The position numbers and the translations under genes are program-made. A DNA stretch of 27,174 nucleotides. It comes from Bigelowiella natans CCMP2755. Lineage: Eukaryota; Cercozoa; Chlorarachniophyceae. The stretch spans positions 1 to 27,174 of the forward strand of contig ADNK01003035.1 in the NCBI GenBank assembly GCA_000320545.1, read 5' to 3'. The notes below the pieces were generated by a model that was not told where the DNA came from, made no database searches, and saw nothing but the letters and a program-made list of their open reading frames with translations. Shown piece by piece: positions 1-10,392 of the stretch (its first letter is position 1; each line of letters starts with the position of its first letter).

Positions 1-18
1 TTCCTTCGTGGGAAACGC

Positions 19-362
19 CCGCGGTGGCACCGCTTTCCTTTCCTGAGTGCGCGCGCGCGAATGAATAGACATGTATCCCCCCCCCCCCCCCCCCTCCTGC
101 CTCAAGTCTCAGCATTCACCTGCCGCAGTGTGAAAAGATGTGGCGGCAACGAGAGGCTCGAAAACCTCAGAAGGTGCCAGCCTATTGCGCAGCACCTAGC
201 ATATTCATATAGAGATTTGCCTATACGAGCATAAATATACGCATCGTGCATTTGCGTGTACGTTCGAGAGAGAGAAAGAGAGAGGAGGGGGGGGGAGGGA
301 TTATATACATGTCTATTCATTCGCGCGCGCGCACTCAGGAAAGGAAAGCGGTGCCACCGCGG
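19..362. repeat. 58-bp perfect inverted repeat with 228-bp spacer
   Basis: Positions 19-76 and 305-362 are exact reverse complements over 58 bp, including the alternating GC run and the segment ATGAATAGACATGTAT. The spacer has a C-run next to the left arm and a GA/G-rich tract next to the right arm, so the foldback extends imperfectly inward. Outside the arms, TTCCTTCGT at 2-10 recurs inverted near 386-394, which suggests an inverted duplication that continues past the window edge rather than a simple MITE. I found no target-site duplication. A foldback assembly artefact is possible. Confidence 0.85.
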
Positions 363-462
363 CCGGAAGGCTGGAGGCCGTGGACGAAGGAACTCTCAAT
401 CGCCGACCTCAACCGATTCAACGTGCTTGCGACGTAAAGGCAGAATGACGAGACGGGCATGA

Positions 463-830
463 GGATGATGCGGGGGGAAGCTTTGCCAAAAAACCACCCG
501 ATGTGTTTGTACTTGAACCGGCAACGTGTTGAAAGACTAGAATAGTTGTGCGTCCATCGTCTCTCTTCTCGCCCCCCCCCCCCCCCTCCCCCCCCTTCCC
601 CAAAAACATCTATATTCCCCCCATCGCAGCAAAGCATACGAAAGCTTCTCCTTGTGCCGCTGCCCAAACTGCGGGCGCACGTTCTTTGAGTCGGCGTTTC
701 AGCGCCATATTCGAGGCTGCCAAGCCGGTATCGTATGAGCTGCAAGTACTAGCAGCGAGACAATATATAGCGATATCATCTTTGCCTCTTCTATCCCCCC
801 CCCATGATCGCTAGAGTTGAGAAAGCTACG

Positions 831-869
<39 letters not shown>

Positions 870-1942
870 ACGCACAACCCTGCCTGTAATCGAGCACAAA
901 GGTTGCTCTCAGTGATATGCTCTGCACTACGAAATGATGGGTCAGGCAGTATCTACCGACCGGTGAAGCTTCCGCCAGTGCCCCATGGCTGCTTAAGGTT
1001 GGTGGAAGGGCGATCCCCTGAGCGAGAATAGTGCGTGCGCTCGTAGAGAAGATACCAGTCTGCATTGCTGATGGGACGAGCGATTCAACAATGGCGCAAT
1101 CGCGCATATGCTTTCCGGCGAAAATTGTGCAATCTTTGATGGTCGATGACCCCGGAAATAATATGTTCTCAGGCAGCTGATTGAGTGCAAGCAGTACCTC
1201 GCGGCTATGGCTTCTGCGCATGCACAATGCAGCAATAGCCGAACTGCTGGGGACGTCGGAGATGATGGGAACAGCTCTGTCGGTACGTTCTAAATGCCCG
1301 CCCCGACGTGATGGCGCAGTCTCTTTCGACACTTTACATGTGTTATACTATAGATCTCATGTACGTTTACTCAGATACTCACTTCTTGTTCATTCGTGCT
1401 GCCGCGCAATTGTTACGCCGTGCGCTCATTCAGCAGGCGCTAAAGCGAAGAGCATCTTGAGGGGATTGAGAGAGCTCGAAAACGGACATGCTACGTGAGT
1501 AGCTCTAAGGCCGGCATTAGCTGCCACCAAAGGGATTGTTATGGGTATATGCGTCACTATTAAATCTAGATCATTATTTTGAGCATACATCAGCTGGGGC
1601 TACGATTGTGATACACTGCGCATGCTGTAGCGCATACAGGCGATAAAATACCTGCGAAGACTAGGGAGTAGTTGCAGCAGCAAAACGCTTAAAATTTTGC
1701 AAAGAGAACCATTCGCTAGTACATGTGCTACGCTGACTCCACGATGCCATCCGTGTGATCGTATCTATCTAGACGATGACGCATGCTAGCATGTATGGCC
1801 ACGTGATGATGGCTGACACAATCCAAGTGGCTTATATATTAGCTTGACGTTTGACATTCTGCGCGCGAAGTATATGTCATCCCAAGAAGCCTTTGAATAA
1901 AGTAACGGTCGCGCAAAGTAAGGAGTTTAATGTAACGTCAAC
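463..1942. other. no confident gene; (CA)n and possible hexapeptide-like exon
   Basis: This stretch has C-runs near 573-600, a (CA)n at 835-870 and little else. On the minus strand about 1000-1200 is open and reads with a hexapeptide-like cadence (STIKDCTIFAGKHMRDCAIVE), as in left-handed beta-helix proteins. I could not find convincing splice sites or a conserved motif, so no gene is called. Confidence 0.4.
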
Positions 1943-2229
1943 TCAATATGAATTACTGCTTTCGATCGGAGGGTACCAGGTCTTGAGCGCTAATGGTAGA
2001 ACCAATAAGGCTCGCTCACATCTTTGTCGATTCTCGGCACATGCGTCGTGACGGTGAGACAGCCCATCGCAAAGCTGGGATACAGCAATTTCCTCCGGAA
2101 AATTTGCAAGTTCCCGTATGTTTTTTCCCTGTTCGGAGAAGGGCGTTACGGGTTTCTCCGCAAAAGATGTACTGACACAATACACACTGGGAAGCATGCA
2201 ACAACCTTCTCGCATGCGGACATTTATAC

Positions 2230-2281
<52 letters not shown>

Positions 2282-3349
2282 TGAGTTTATAGCATACCTC
2301 ATCGCTCGCCAGCAGGTTTTCGTACATCGAAAACGAAGAAGGCAAAAGATCCCCACTGGAGCACACGCTAGCAGAGTGACCAGGACCGCCACGATTTGCG
2401 AGGCAAATACGAGCGTCGCGTATAACGTTGAGAAGATGAGAACCTGATTCAAAAATCGCACGCAAAACATGAGAAACACGCCTTCTTTTGAGTGAGCTCA
2501 TTCTCGCTCGCGACATGTTCGTTTTAAAATTTGCAATCAGATGACCAATGCGCCCCTGATAACCGAGCTCTCGTAGCCTAGCATCGGCCTAGGAGATGTG
2601 TGGAAAGCATTTGTGTCTTACAGTGAGATGGCAGTGATAGGGATCCCACGTCTTGAACGTCGCTGTGTATTCTAAACGTTCACCGTGCGTGCGTGCGTGC
2701 GCTTTGATTAAATCACATTGAGATATGTTTTTGCGAAGAAAGATCAAGAGCCAGAACGCATGGCAATAGTCTCTTTCTTTCTCTCATCGTTGCAATACCG
2801 TCTCCCACCAAAAACAGCGCACCTACCTGTAGTACGGAAAGACCTTTTTATGAAAGTATTCTATTCCTAAGAGAACAACACCAAAGGTTCAGAACGGTGA
2901 GATGTGAGCAGCCATATCGAATCTGCGCGGATATCATACAATTTTTCTCCCCTTTGACTCAACTTCCTCATTCTTCCCGTTTGTACATAACACGAAGAAT
3001 GCGTGATGATTCCGCACTAAGTAGTAGCAATACTACACCTCTGCTATATCTGCAGTGCTGCGACAACAAGACAGCTGTGCCCGTCCCAAACACGAAGAGG
3101 TACCCACCGCACCAGCTCGCGTACCTTTTATTGCGTTAACGATAAACAACTACGATAACGATGGATTTGACGGACGGCGATGGCAGATAGATGACAGCAC
3201 AGGCACGGCAAAGAGGAAGGGGAAAGGAGAAAGAGAAGGACGAGTACCATTTGACTTCTGCTCTTTTGGTAATCGAGATACACTGGCCTGTCAGCAAATG
3301 CATTTCAGCTCTGAAGTGGATAATCACCGGCTCTAATCCATCAGCTACG

Positions 3350-3417
<68 letters not shown>

Positions 3418-5140
3418 TACATATGTTTGTTCGCATGCTGTAAGCTAAATATGAATGTTCGTAAGATTTTCACGGTGCGCATACAAACCTCGATAATCAT
3501 ATCTCACGGCGAACATGACGAGCGTCACTAGCATTCCCAAGTTTAGAAAACCGTATCGCATTGCAGGTCCTTTACATTTACAATGACATTTGCTAAAGCG
3601 TCGAAGAAGGACCAGAATCGTACAGCAACACACGAAGAAGAGATCATCTTGCCCCTCGCTAGTTTCCAATGCGTGCATTTATGTTACTCACTCTCTTACC
3701 GGTGATGAGCAGTGTGTACTGTGACGAAGAGAAGCAATTGAAGTCAATTCTTGTGTACGGAATCGTAGCTAATGCCAAAGACCCACGACCCCTTTTTGGA
3801 GAACAATCCATGCTTTGTGTGTGTGTGTGTGTGTGTGTGTTTGTGAGAATTTTGCACGTTTCGCTTCTACAATAATCCGTCTTTCCTAGCGATTTATCAT
3901 AGCGTATTTTATGTATGGCGCTCGTTCCATTCGCAAACCATGCTCCCACCTGTCGCATGCAAACCCTCGCATAATGTGCTCCGACCTGGGAAAAATAACA
4001 TTAATTTCCTTTTTTTTTTGGGTAGTGTGTTTTTATACTTCTCAGCTCGCAACAGCAAATGCGAATTGGTTTCGTTCACTCATTTTCTACGACATTGAAC
4101 AGTCAAAGCGTGTGTAGTAACTAATCCTGTCGCATCGAATGTTGCATTGTATCGATTGTGCATACCCGCCAAGGAGAGAGAGCGAAGCGTACACCACGTA
4201 AATAGCGTAGAAATTCAACACCGCTGCAACAACCGGTGCGTACTCAAAGAAGTTGTCGTTCGCGAGCCATTCAAAATATCTGATTAGACGTCAATACAGC
4301 TCATCTTCAGCGAACATTCCACGCAGTTTTGCACACCGGGAAAACTGCACAGAAAACGCTTAAATACAGATGTATTTTCCTCATGCGCTATGAATTAGCT
4401 AGTTGTCGGTCGATGTTCGCTTACGTCGGTAGATTTCCAAAATCCGGTTTCGTTGTGCAATTGAAACACTCCATCTGTTTTTCATTGAAGTGTTAGTTCC
4501 TCAGGCTTGCGATAGTTATAAACACATATATTGATATTGTATTTAAGGCATTCTGGAGTACATTATTTTCCATAACACATTCGTATTGTGTGCAGAACCC
4601 AAACGCACTCACAAGCAAGTATACAGCACATAGACAGGGCCCAGATGTTTCATGTTCATCTATCAATGCACTCGTAGCGCTGCGCGATGATTGTATACAC
4701 AGACACATACATTATGTACATGTGTCTGTGTGTGTGTGTTACGTCGCTATGTGTTTGTGTCCATGGATTGTGGATCACCTTCTTGTACACGTCGGGGGAG
4801 TCGACCACGAAGTAGACATTCTAACCAAGAGTTATAGAATCGCGAATATGAAACCAGCTTACGAACGGTCAGAAACGGGAAAGCGCAACATGAAATCCGA
4901 CAAAGTTTACTGAGATCATATCATACTGGCCACCTCGTGCAAACAGTCCCTCGGTTGATAAAAGACGTTGGTTTGTACGCAACTGCACGCACTGGCGCGA
5001 CTTCCGATCAAATTTCGCGAGAAATTTGCATATTTCCAATGCAATGAAACCGTGACTAGTAGCGCCAAAAACGGGGCGAGAATGTAGAACTGGAAAGAGG
5101 TTGTGTAGAGATACAATCGCCTCTGAGTGTCGGAGACCAT
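1943..5140 (-). CDS. multi-pass membrane protein, unknown family (about 12 exons)
   Basis: Splice model, minus order: 5140-4934, 4820-4743, 4659-4613, 4279-4166, (uncertain exon or exons near 3985), 3718-3700, 3569-3489, 3308 or 3287-3248, 3124-3039, 2866-2827, 2662-2622, 2496-2298, 2171-1943. Apart from the gap between 4166 and 3718, every junction is GT-AG with matching phase. Hydrophobic spans include FYILAPFLALLVTVSLHW, VVAAVLNFYAIYVVYASLSL, FLNLGMLVTLVMFAV, YLFVFGTGTAVLL and a long double span in exon 2496-2298, giving about seven TM helices. The C-terminal 75-residue tail is soluble and ends WYPPIESSNSY-stop. The start is taken as the ATG at 5140, but an upstream exon is possible. Exon 3718-3700 is only 19 nt. 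I do not recognise the family; a 7TM receptor or transporter is conceivable. Confidence 0.7.
2232..2280. repeat. (AT)n microsatellite
   Basis: Uninterrupted AT alternation in the intron upstream of the last exon of the membrane-protein gene. Confidence 0.9.
3353..3420. repeat. compound (CA)n(TA)n microsatellite
   Basis: CA repeats pass directly into TA repeats, within an intron of the membrane-protein gene. Confidence 0.9.
3816..3842. repeat. (TG)n microsatellite
   Basis: TG run within an intron of the membrane-protein gene. Confidence 0.9.
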
Positions 5141-5239
5141 GAAGCTGGCACGGAACCAGTGGCCTTATTATGATTTTTGGATCATCGACAGAAATGCACA
5201 ATTATATACTCACTATAGATCGTTCGAAAGTAAATTGGA

Positions 5240-5354
5240 ATGCATTCACAGTGAAGTCATCATCAGAGTTGGAAGTAAGCTTTAATGCACCCATGGTGAA
5301 GTCATCAGAGTTGGAAGTAAATGCATTCATGATGAAGTCATCAGAGTTACGTAA
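5240..5354. repeat. three-copy 36-bp tandem repeat, codon-periodic
   Basis: Copies start near 5240, 5285 and 5321 and share GTGAAGTCATCAGAGTTGGA. Length differences between copies (3 nt and 6 nt) are multiples of three, which points to coding selection. The minus strand reads as NSDDF-(T/I)-(M/V)-x-A repeats and the plus strand as VKSSELEV repeats; I favour minus. The block lies upstream of the membrane-protein gene and may be an exon of it or of a separate gene. Confidence 0.6.
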
Positions 5355-5359
5355 CTGTC

Positions 5360-5819
5360 TGCTCGTTCTCTGTCAGGCGTAACGATGACATCCTCATCGT
5401 ACTCAATTTTACTCTTCTCATCAGAGATGCTGTTGATAGCCCCATCGTTCTTCGCCTTTGGATCAAGCCCCACCCCTTCGCTCATCTCTTCGTACGATTG
5501 ATTCGAGGACGAGATCGCCATCGGCAGGCCCCACCCGGAGCTTGTTGCTCTGATCTCGTTTGTTCTTCTATTTCAGCGGTTCAGTCCATCTCTGCATCTA
5601 CAGTCGTACTAGATAATGTAGATAAGTATGCACGCGGACGAGCTGGGCAGGTTCAAACAGGCTGGGTAGGTTCTGTTCAGAAAGGGGTCTCCGTCGCCAC
5701 CGCCGCAGCCATTAGCGCGTACTCGAATACATGTAATAGATAACTGAACCCGGGATCCCGGTTTTCAGGATAATTTCCAAAATTACGATGTCCTTTCTCG
5801 TAATTTAGAAGAAATTACA
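5360..5819. other. unresolved; possible minus-strand acidic exon
   Basis: On the minus strand 5521-5360 is open and starts MAISSSNQSYEEMSEGVG, continuing acidic and Ser-rich (IEYDEDVIVTPDRERADS), which looks protein-like. The plus strand has an acceptor-like TTCTATTTCAG at 5566-5576 followed by a short open frame to 5743. Neither can be tied to a complete gene. Near 5781-5805 AATTACGA is followed 9 bp later by its inverse, TCGTAATT, and CCGGGATCCCGG at 5750-5761 is a 12-bp palindrome. Confidence 0.35.
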
Positions 5820-5990
5820 TTGTCGCACAGAAGTGGAGGTCGGCCAAAAATTGGGAGTTGCCTCGAATCCTTTTTCGCTGAGAGCGACTTCCTTTTACAA
5901 GTATTTCCGATGGAAATCGCCTTATTTTTCGTAGTAAATATCTTCAATAGAGGCCAGTCGGAGAAGCGTTTCCATCTTCCAATTACCATC

Positions 5991-6989
5991 ATGCCATCCC
6001 CCATTCTCCTCCTCCTCTTCCCCATCCTCTCCGCAGGCCAAAACCTGGTGGATCCCGAGACCATGCTCGAATTCGGCCGTTGGGTCTCCGGCCATGGACG
6101 CGAGTACGACTCGATCCAGGAGTTTGCCTACCGCTTTGAGGTTTTCGCCAAGAACAAGCAACTGGTCGATGCGCATCCGGCTTCCTCTTCCTACACCCTC
6201 AAGCTCAACCAATTTGCCGATCTAACGTGGTCGGAGTTCCGTGAACACTACCTTGGGGCATCGCAGAACTGCTCGGCTACGCATCCACGCCGCGCCTCTT
6301 TCGCGATCCTGGCCAACAGGACGGCAGGGCTTCCGGACAGCGTCGACTGGCGGAAGAAAGGGGTGGTCACAGCCGTGAAAAATCAAGGGCACTGTGGCAG
6401 CTGCTGGACCTTCTCGACCACAGGGTGCCTCGAAGCACACCACGCGATTAAGACGGGTAAGCTGGTCAGTCTCTCCGAACAGAACTTGATCGATTGCGCA
6501 CAGGCGTTCGACAACCACGGCTGCAATGGTGGACTTCCCTCCAAGGCCTTTGAGTACGTCCGATACAACGGAGGCTTGGACACCGAGGACGCTTACCCAT
6601 ACCAAGGTAAGGACGAGAAATGCCGCTTCACTACCGCTGGCGTTGGGGCGACCGTGTCGTCGGTTGTGAACATCACGTACCAAGACGAGCAGGAGCTGCA
6701 GACCGCCATTGCTAATGCAGGCCCTGTCTCCATTGCCTACCAGGTTGCGAGTGATTTCCGCTTCTACCACAGTGGAGTATACGACTCAGATGTGTGCAAG
6801 AGCGGCCCGGAGGACGTGAATCATGCTGTTCTCGCCGTGGGATACGACACCGACGCTAAGAGCGGAAAGGACTACTGGATCGTGAAGAATTCGTGGGGTA
6901 CCTCGTTCGGTATTGACGGCTACTTCTACATCAAGCGTGGCTCAAACATGTGCGGACTGGCTGATTGCGCATCCTATCCTGTCGTTTGA
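5991..6989 (+). CDS. cathepsin H / aleurain-like papain-family cysteine protease
   Basis: A 332-residue C1A preproenzyme in one uninterrupted exon. Residues 1-16 ([16 protein letters not shown]) are a signal peptide. An I29 inhibitor prodomain follows with the ERFNIN-like helix and [13 protein letters not shown] (71-83). Residues 92-97 read QNCSAT, the mini-chain signature that gives cathepsin H its aminopeptidase character; Cys94 is the expected disulfide partner of the mature chain, perhaps Cys269. The mature enzyme begins near LPDSVDW (114). Catalytic residues are Gln132, Cys138 (GHCGSCWTF), His278 ([10 protein letters not shown]) and Asn300 (VKNSWG). The C-terminus [12 protein letters not shown] is aleurain/cathepsin H-like. 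The likely site of action is a lysosome or vacuole. The frame stays open upstream to a TTG at 5820, and an in-frame ATG at 5910 is less likely because the signal peptide starts at 5991. The absence of introns and the GC-rich codons differ from its neighbours. Confidence 0.95.
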   Translation: MPSPILLLLFPILSAGQNLVDPETMLEFGRWVSGHGREYDSIQEFAYRFEVFAKNKQLVDAHPASSSYTLKLNQFADLTWSEFREHYLGASQNCSATHPRRASFAILANRTAGLPDSVDWRKKGVVTAVKNQGHCGSCWTFSTTGCLEAHHAIKTGKLVSLSEQNLIDCAQAFDNHGCNGGLPSKAFEYVRYNGGLDTEDAYPYQGKDEKCRFTTAGVGATVSSVVNITYQDEQELQTAIANAGPVSIAYQVASDFRFYHSGVYDSDVCKSGPEDVNHAVLAVGYDTDAKSGKDYWIVKNSWGTSFGIDGYFYIKRGSNMCGLADCASYPVV

Positions 6990-8487
6990 TGGTCACGGGC
7001 ATTTGGCCTGCTAGCCACTGCACCTGAGTTGCAGTCGACTTAGTGTATGTGGAGGGAGCTAATTCCATGCAGATAAAACGTCCCTGCTCACCGTTTGGTA
7101 CACGGCATCGCAATTGTGGAAATGGAAGCTTCATTCTTAAGATTCAAAGTTTCAATCATAATTTTGAGATGGCATGAAATTCAGACTTCACAGTTTGCAA
7201 AAAACATTACAAACGTACCGAAACGAGGGTGTATGTGTGCCATCGCATCTATCTGTGCAGGCGTGCGATGCAGCTAGTGTGAATGTGGGCAAATCGCAAT
7301 GAAGGCAAGGTGTTATCGATACGTACATGTAGAACATGCAAGGCATGTACATGTGCTGCGTTGTCTTAGCCGCCAGCATGGCAGGCTTGCTTCATGCACA
7401 TTGTTGGTCTAGCTACGCGATGACAGTTCTAGAGTTGCCAGATGAGCAGCAGATTTAACTAGCTAAGCGCATCTTCATTTGTTGCGCTCTATTCGAGCAC
7501 CACATCTAGACATATTGTCATTGCATGAGTCACTTGTTTGTTAGCTAACGACAAGCACACTGAACATGTGCAACATGCTAGCATGCGCACATGTGCTCTG
7601 TCTGTAGTTGCACATGTGCCATCACTGTGTCTGTGATTTGGGATTTAGTTTGTCAAGGTTTTCAGATGAGATTTGGAATGCACGTTGATGTCGCACCAAC
7701 ATGCGAGCACTTCTGTTCCCACATTGTTCAAAAAGAATTGCTAGCATGGCTAGATGGCTGCTTGCTGCGGCTACATACGATGCATGCAGTATGCAGCTGT
7801 TAGTACAACTCACAGAACATTGAATCATAGACACAGTCGTGCTATATGCTTTATTTACGGAAGTTGCGTTTGACCCCGAGGCGTGCACTAATCACATTAT
7901 TAACCATGCGCGCAAGTCGGCTGATGCTGCTGCCGAAGCTCCAAGACCTGAAAATTGAATGGTTATTTCCATCTGTCTGCCTATCGTTGGTTCCGCGATT
8001 GACTTCGTCGACCTTGGCCATGCACGGCTTTTCTTGTCGCTCGAGCCGATTCGAGGTGTTACTTTTGAGAACCTGCAATTCAACCGTGCTGGCGCCTTTT
8101 CCGGTCCTATCGCTACCGTTGCTATGGGAGGTGGCCGTTCTGCTTTCCAGCAGGCGCTCGATGGCATACCTACAAATATCGAATAACGTGTTGACTAAAT
8201 GGTAAATATAGATGGGCTAACAAATGTTTTAATGAAGCGGCCACGACCTCTGCGTCTCCTCAGCAGAAATGGCCGCCAGCGCTGCCCTCGAAGACATCCT
8301 GAGGGAAGAGAATGCCATGCTTAGAATTTGACCCGAATGAGCGTTGTTAGTGCGATATTGTGGCGCAAAAATAAGATGATGTGCAGGCTAATATATCAGT
8401 GTCGCAGCAGTCTGAATCCTCTATCATATTTCGCTGTCTTTGCCTGCCTGTATCATCATTACTCACCTTCACCAAACCTACCTCCTC

Positions 8488-8521
<34 letters not shown>

Positions 8522-8862
8522 TGTCGATATCAATCAGCGTGATTCCAAGAAGGTCGGTCGATCGGCAGCGGCCGCGAAGCACCACCTGCGATGGGTGTTC
8601 CGGCCAGAGGGGAGGGGGTCCACGCGAGCGCGCTTTCTGTTTTGGTGATGAAAGATATCGAAGAAGCGACGACGCAGTCACCACAACGAGGGAAGCAAAT
8701 CAGAAGCAATGCCGCCAACTAATTGCGATTGAAGTCGCAAATCAACACGATGAGGACAAAACGATTGTTTACCACCAGAAACGGCGAATAATAGTGCATT
8801 TGGGAGATTGGGGGGGGGGGAGGGAGGATCTTCAAAGGACACAATTCAAGAGCGGATTGAAC
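6990..8862. other. intergenic, TG/CA-rich, with (CAT)n
   Basis: About 7000-7850 is rich in CATG, TGCA and ACATGTGC words and poor in CpG, with no credible coding frame. A (CAT)n lies at 8488-8522. The two small ORFs that look protein-like (7959-8186, 8269-8331) are listed separately or noted in the findings. Confidence 0.6.
7959..8186 (+). CDS. hypothetical 75-residue ORF
   Basis: The ATG at 7959 follows directly after an in-frame stop and the ORF runs 75 codons. Codon choice is regular (many GCT, GTT, GGT, TTC, GAC) and the protein reads sensibly: IDFVDLGHARLFLSLEPIRG, then a Gly-rich segment ATVAMGGG and the end IPTNIE. I recognise no family. It could be a small intact gene or the remnant of a larger one. 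A plus-strand ORF at 8269-8331 (MAASAALEDILREENAMLRI-stop), just after a TCTCCTCAG acceptor-like site, may be related, but the link is not shown. Confidence 0.35.
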   Translation: MVISICLPIVGSAIDFVDLGHARLFLSLEPIRGVTFENLQFNRAGAFSGPIATVAMGGGRSAFQQALDGIPTNIE

Positions 8863-8989
8863 ATGCTATTGCGACCCGCTTTGAGCCGATTTCTGCTGCT
8901 CTGTTGCGTTATCAATTGTGAGATGGCCTGCGGGCTGCTTCCGCATCAGGGACGTTCGATTTCTTGGAGTAGTGGTAAGTGGAGAGGCG

Positions 8990-9034
<45 letters not shown>

Positions 9035-9114
9035 CCATTCCTGCTATGTCGCTTAAAATCTAAGATACCACAACCCTCTCTCCGGAGACACACACGCGGA
9101 TACAGTTGTAAAGC

Positions 9115-9160
<46 letters not shown>

Positions 9161-9457
9161 GGGAGAGGGAGGGAGAACGCGCCAACACTTGCTTGTTAGT
9201 CACGCGTTGGACTAGAAGAAGAAGCAGGCGTCAATATACATTGATTTCGTCCTCGAACGATACACTTTGCCCAGAAGGCGCTCCCCGGTCTGTCTCGAGG
9301 CCTTGCAGAACCTAGACGAAGGGAATAATCACATATCCGCACCAGAGAAAGAGAAGGGAGAGCAACGCCAGTGTAGTAGCGGTACACACCGAGCAACAAC
9401 GCCGCCACAGGCAAGGGGCAGGGTAGATCGGCGCTTCCCAATCAGCACGGGATTAGG
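8863..9457 (+). CDS. 5' exons of a signal-peptide protein (3' end unresolved)
   Basis: Exon 1 (8863-8974) encodes MLLRPALSRFLLLCCVINC then EMACGLLPHQGRS, a clear signal peptide, and ends at the strong donor G|GTAAGT in phase 1. Exon 2 (9346-9457; acceptor CCGCACCAG, donor GG|GTACGT) keeps the phase and is basic and Ser/Thr-rich (QCSSGTHRATTPPQARGR), as in a transit peptide placed after a signal peptide. The intron carries (AT)n and (GA)n tracts. The next exon is not clear: a plus acceptor TTTTCCCTAG at 9560-9569 would give only a short tail and overlaps the end of the minus-strand gene. The function is unknown; plastid or secretory targeting is inferred. Confidence 0.5.
8993..9157. repeat. 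(AT)n and (GA)n microsatellites
   Basis: AT run at 8993-9031 and GA run at 9115-9157, both in intron 1 of the gene starting at 8863. Confidence 0.9.
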
Positions 9458-9476
9458 GTACGTATTATTTCATAAA

Positions 9477-9477
9477 A

Positions 9478-9533
<56 letters not shown>
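9477..9533. repeat. compound (TG)n(AG)n microsatellite
   Basis: TG repeats pass directly into AG repeats just after the donor of exon 2 at 9457. Confidence 0.9.
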
Positions 9534-9536
<3 letters not shown>

Positions 9537-9565
9537 ATGTGGATGGCCGAGGAAGGGGGTTTTCC

Positions 9566-10388
9566 CTAGAATGCCCGACGCATGTTGGCGACATTTCTGC
9601 TCATGTCGTAATATCTCCTAATTAACTCTCCGAAAGGGCCGCTATTTTCCCTCCTCATAATTACCGAGAGCGCAGCGACTGCCACGTCCTCGATATTGTC
9701 CCTGTGTGGCATGCGCGCTTCATCAGCGACATGACGTGTTACCAAGAAGAAGAAGAAGAAGAAGAAGAAGAAGAAGAGTGATAGCAGGTACAGTACCTGT
9801 TGCCTCGAGGTGTTTCCACAGAGCATTGCCGCTGCGTGGTTGGGGGGGGGGAGGGGGAGGGTAGGTAGATGTTACATTTAACCCGGGAAAACGACTAAAG
9901 CCTTTCGCACAGCCTCATCATCAGACAAAAAATCATCATCCCCCCCCCCCCCCCCCCCCCCGGTATGGGGCGAAAAAAAATGTTGGAGGTCCCACGCTGC
10001 CCGTCGGTGATTTGTTGAATACCGACCCGACGGGTTTCTCTCCGAGGACACGAGGCGCACCCATTCTGTCAAGGCGATTGGGGGGATAAACGATGATGAT
10101 AACTCGATACAAACGGCAGAGGAGGAGCCAGAGAGCTTACCTGATATGATCGTGTCTTCCTGCTCCGTGTAATCACGCCAATCTCTGTGAGTGTAAACAG
10201 CCGCGCGAACTACGTCTCAGGAATACATAGTACATAATAGCTTTCAAAGCTTAGCATCGATAACGTCTAAAAAGGGCGCGGGGCGCGGGGGGGGGGGGGG
10301 GGGTGGAATTTACACACCGATATGATCTTGGTATTGAATCCTTCTTCAAGTAGCCAACACGAGCAAGGGAACGCCACCTGCGCGACAT
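9566..10388 (-). CDS. hypothetical small protein, 4 or more exons
   Basis: Exon 1 is 10388-10318 (MSRRWRSLARVGYLKKDSIP...), exon 2 10184-10141 (DWRDYTEQEDTIIS, strong GTAAGC donor) and exon 3 starts at 10065 (EWVRLVSSERNPSGR); phases match across these junctions. The last exon ends in a TAG at 9566-9568 and encodes IEDVAVAALSVIMRRENSGP followed by FGELIRRYYDMSRNVANMRR-AF-stop. The 3' end of exon 3 and the acceptor of the last exon are unresolved. A (TTC)n tract on the minus strand at 9777-9744 is either a polypyrimidine tract or encodes poly-Phe. No family is recognised; the charged middle and helical C-terminus suggest a soluble protein. Its ATG lies 4 bp after the stop of the upstream gene. 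Confidence 0.6.
9744..9777. repeat. (AAG)n microsatellite
   Basis: On the minus strand this is (CTT)n, just before the likely acceptor of the last exon of the gene ending at 9566. Confidence 0.9.
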
Positions 10389-10392
10389 GCAG

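Noticed and set aside
2225-2300. Tyr-Ile repeat peptides in several frames
   Set aside because: They are translations of (AT)n microsatellites, not proteins; the same holds at 8993, 20295, 22730 and 27113.
5119-5286. Plus-strand ORF starting MKLARNQWPYYDFW
   Set aside because: It overlaps the first exon of the minus-strand membrane gene, has no splice support and stops at 5284.
5820-5990. N-terminal extension of the cathepsin frame from 5820
   Set aside because: 5820 is a TTG, and the segment lacks a prodomain-like sequence; the ATG at 5991 gives a standard signal peptide.
6222-6770. Minus-strand ORF of 182 codons
   Set aside because: Antisense shadow of the cathepsin gene with no recognisable motif.
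8440-9063. Plus-strand ORF of 207 codons
   Set aside because: Includes a (CAT)n serine run and an (AT)n Ile-Tyr run; only the signal-peptide part from 8863 with its donor is credible.
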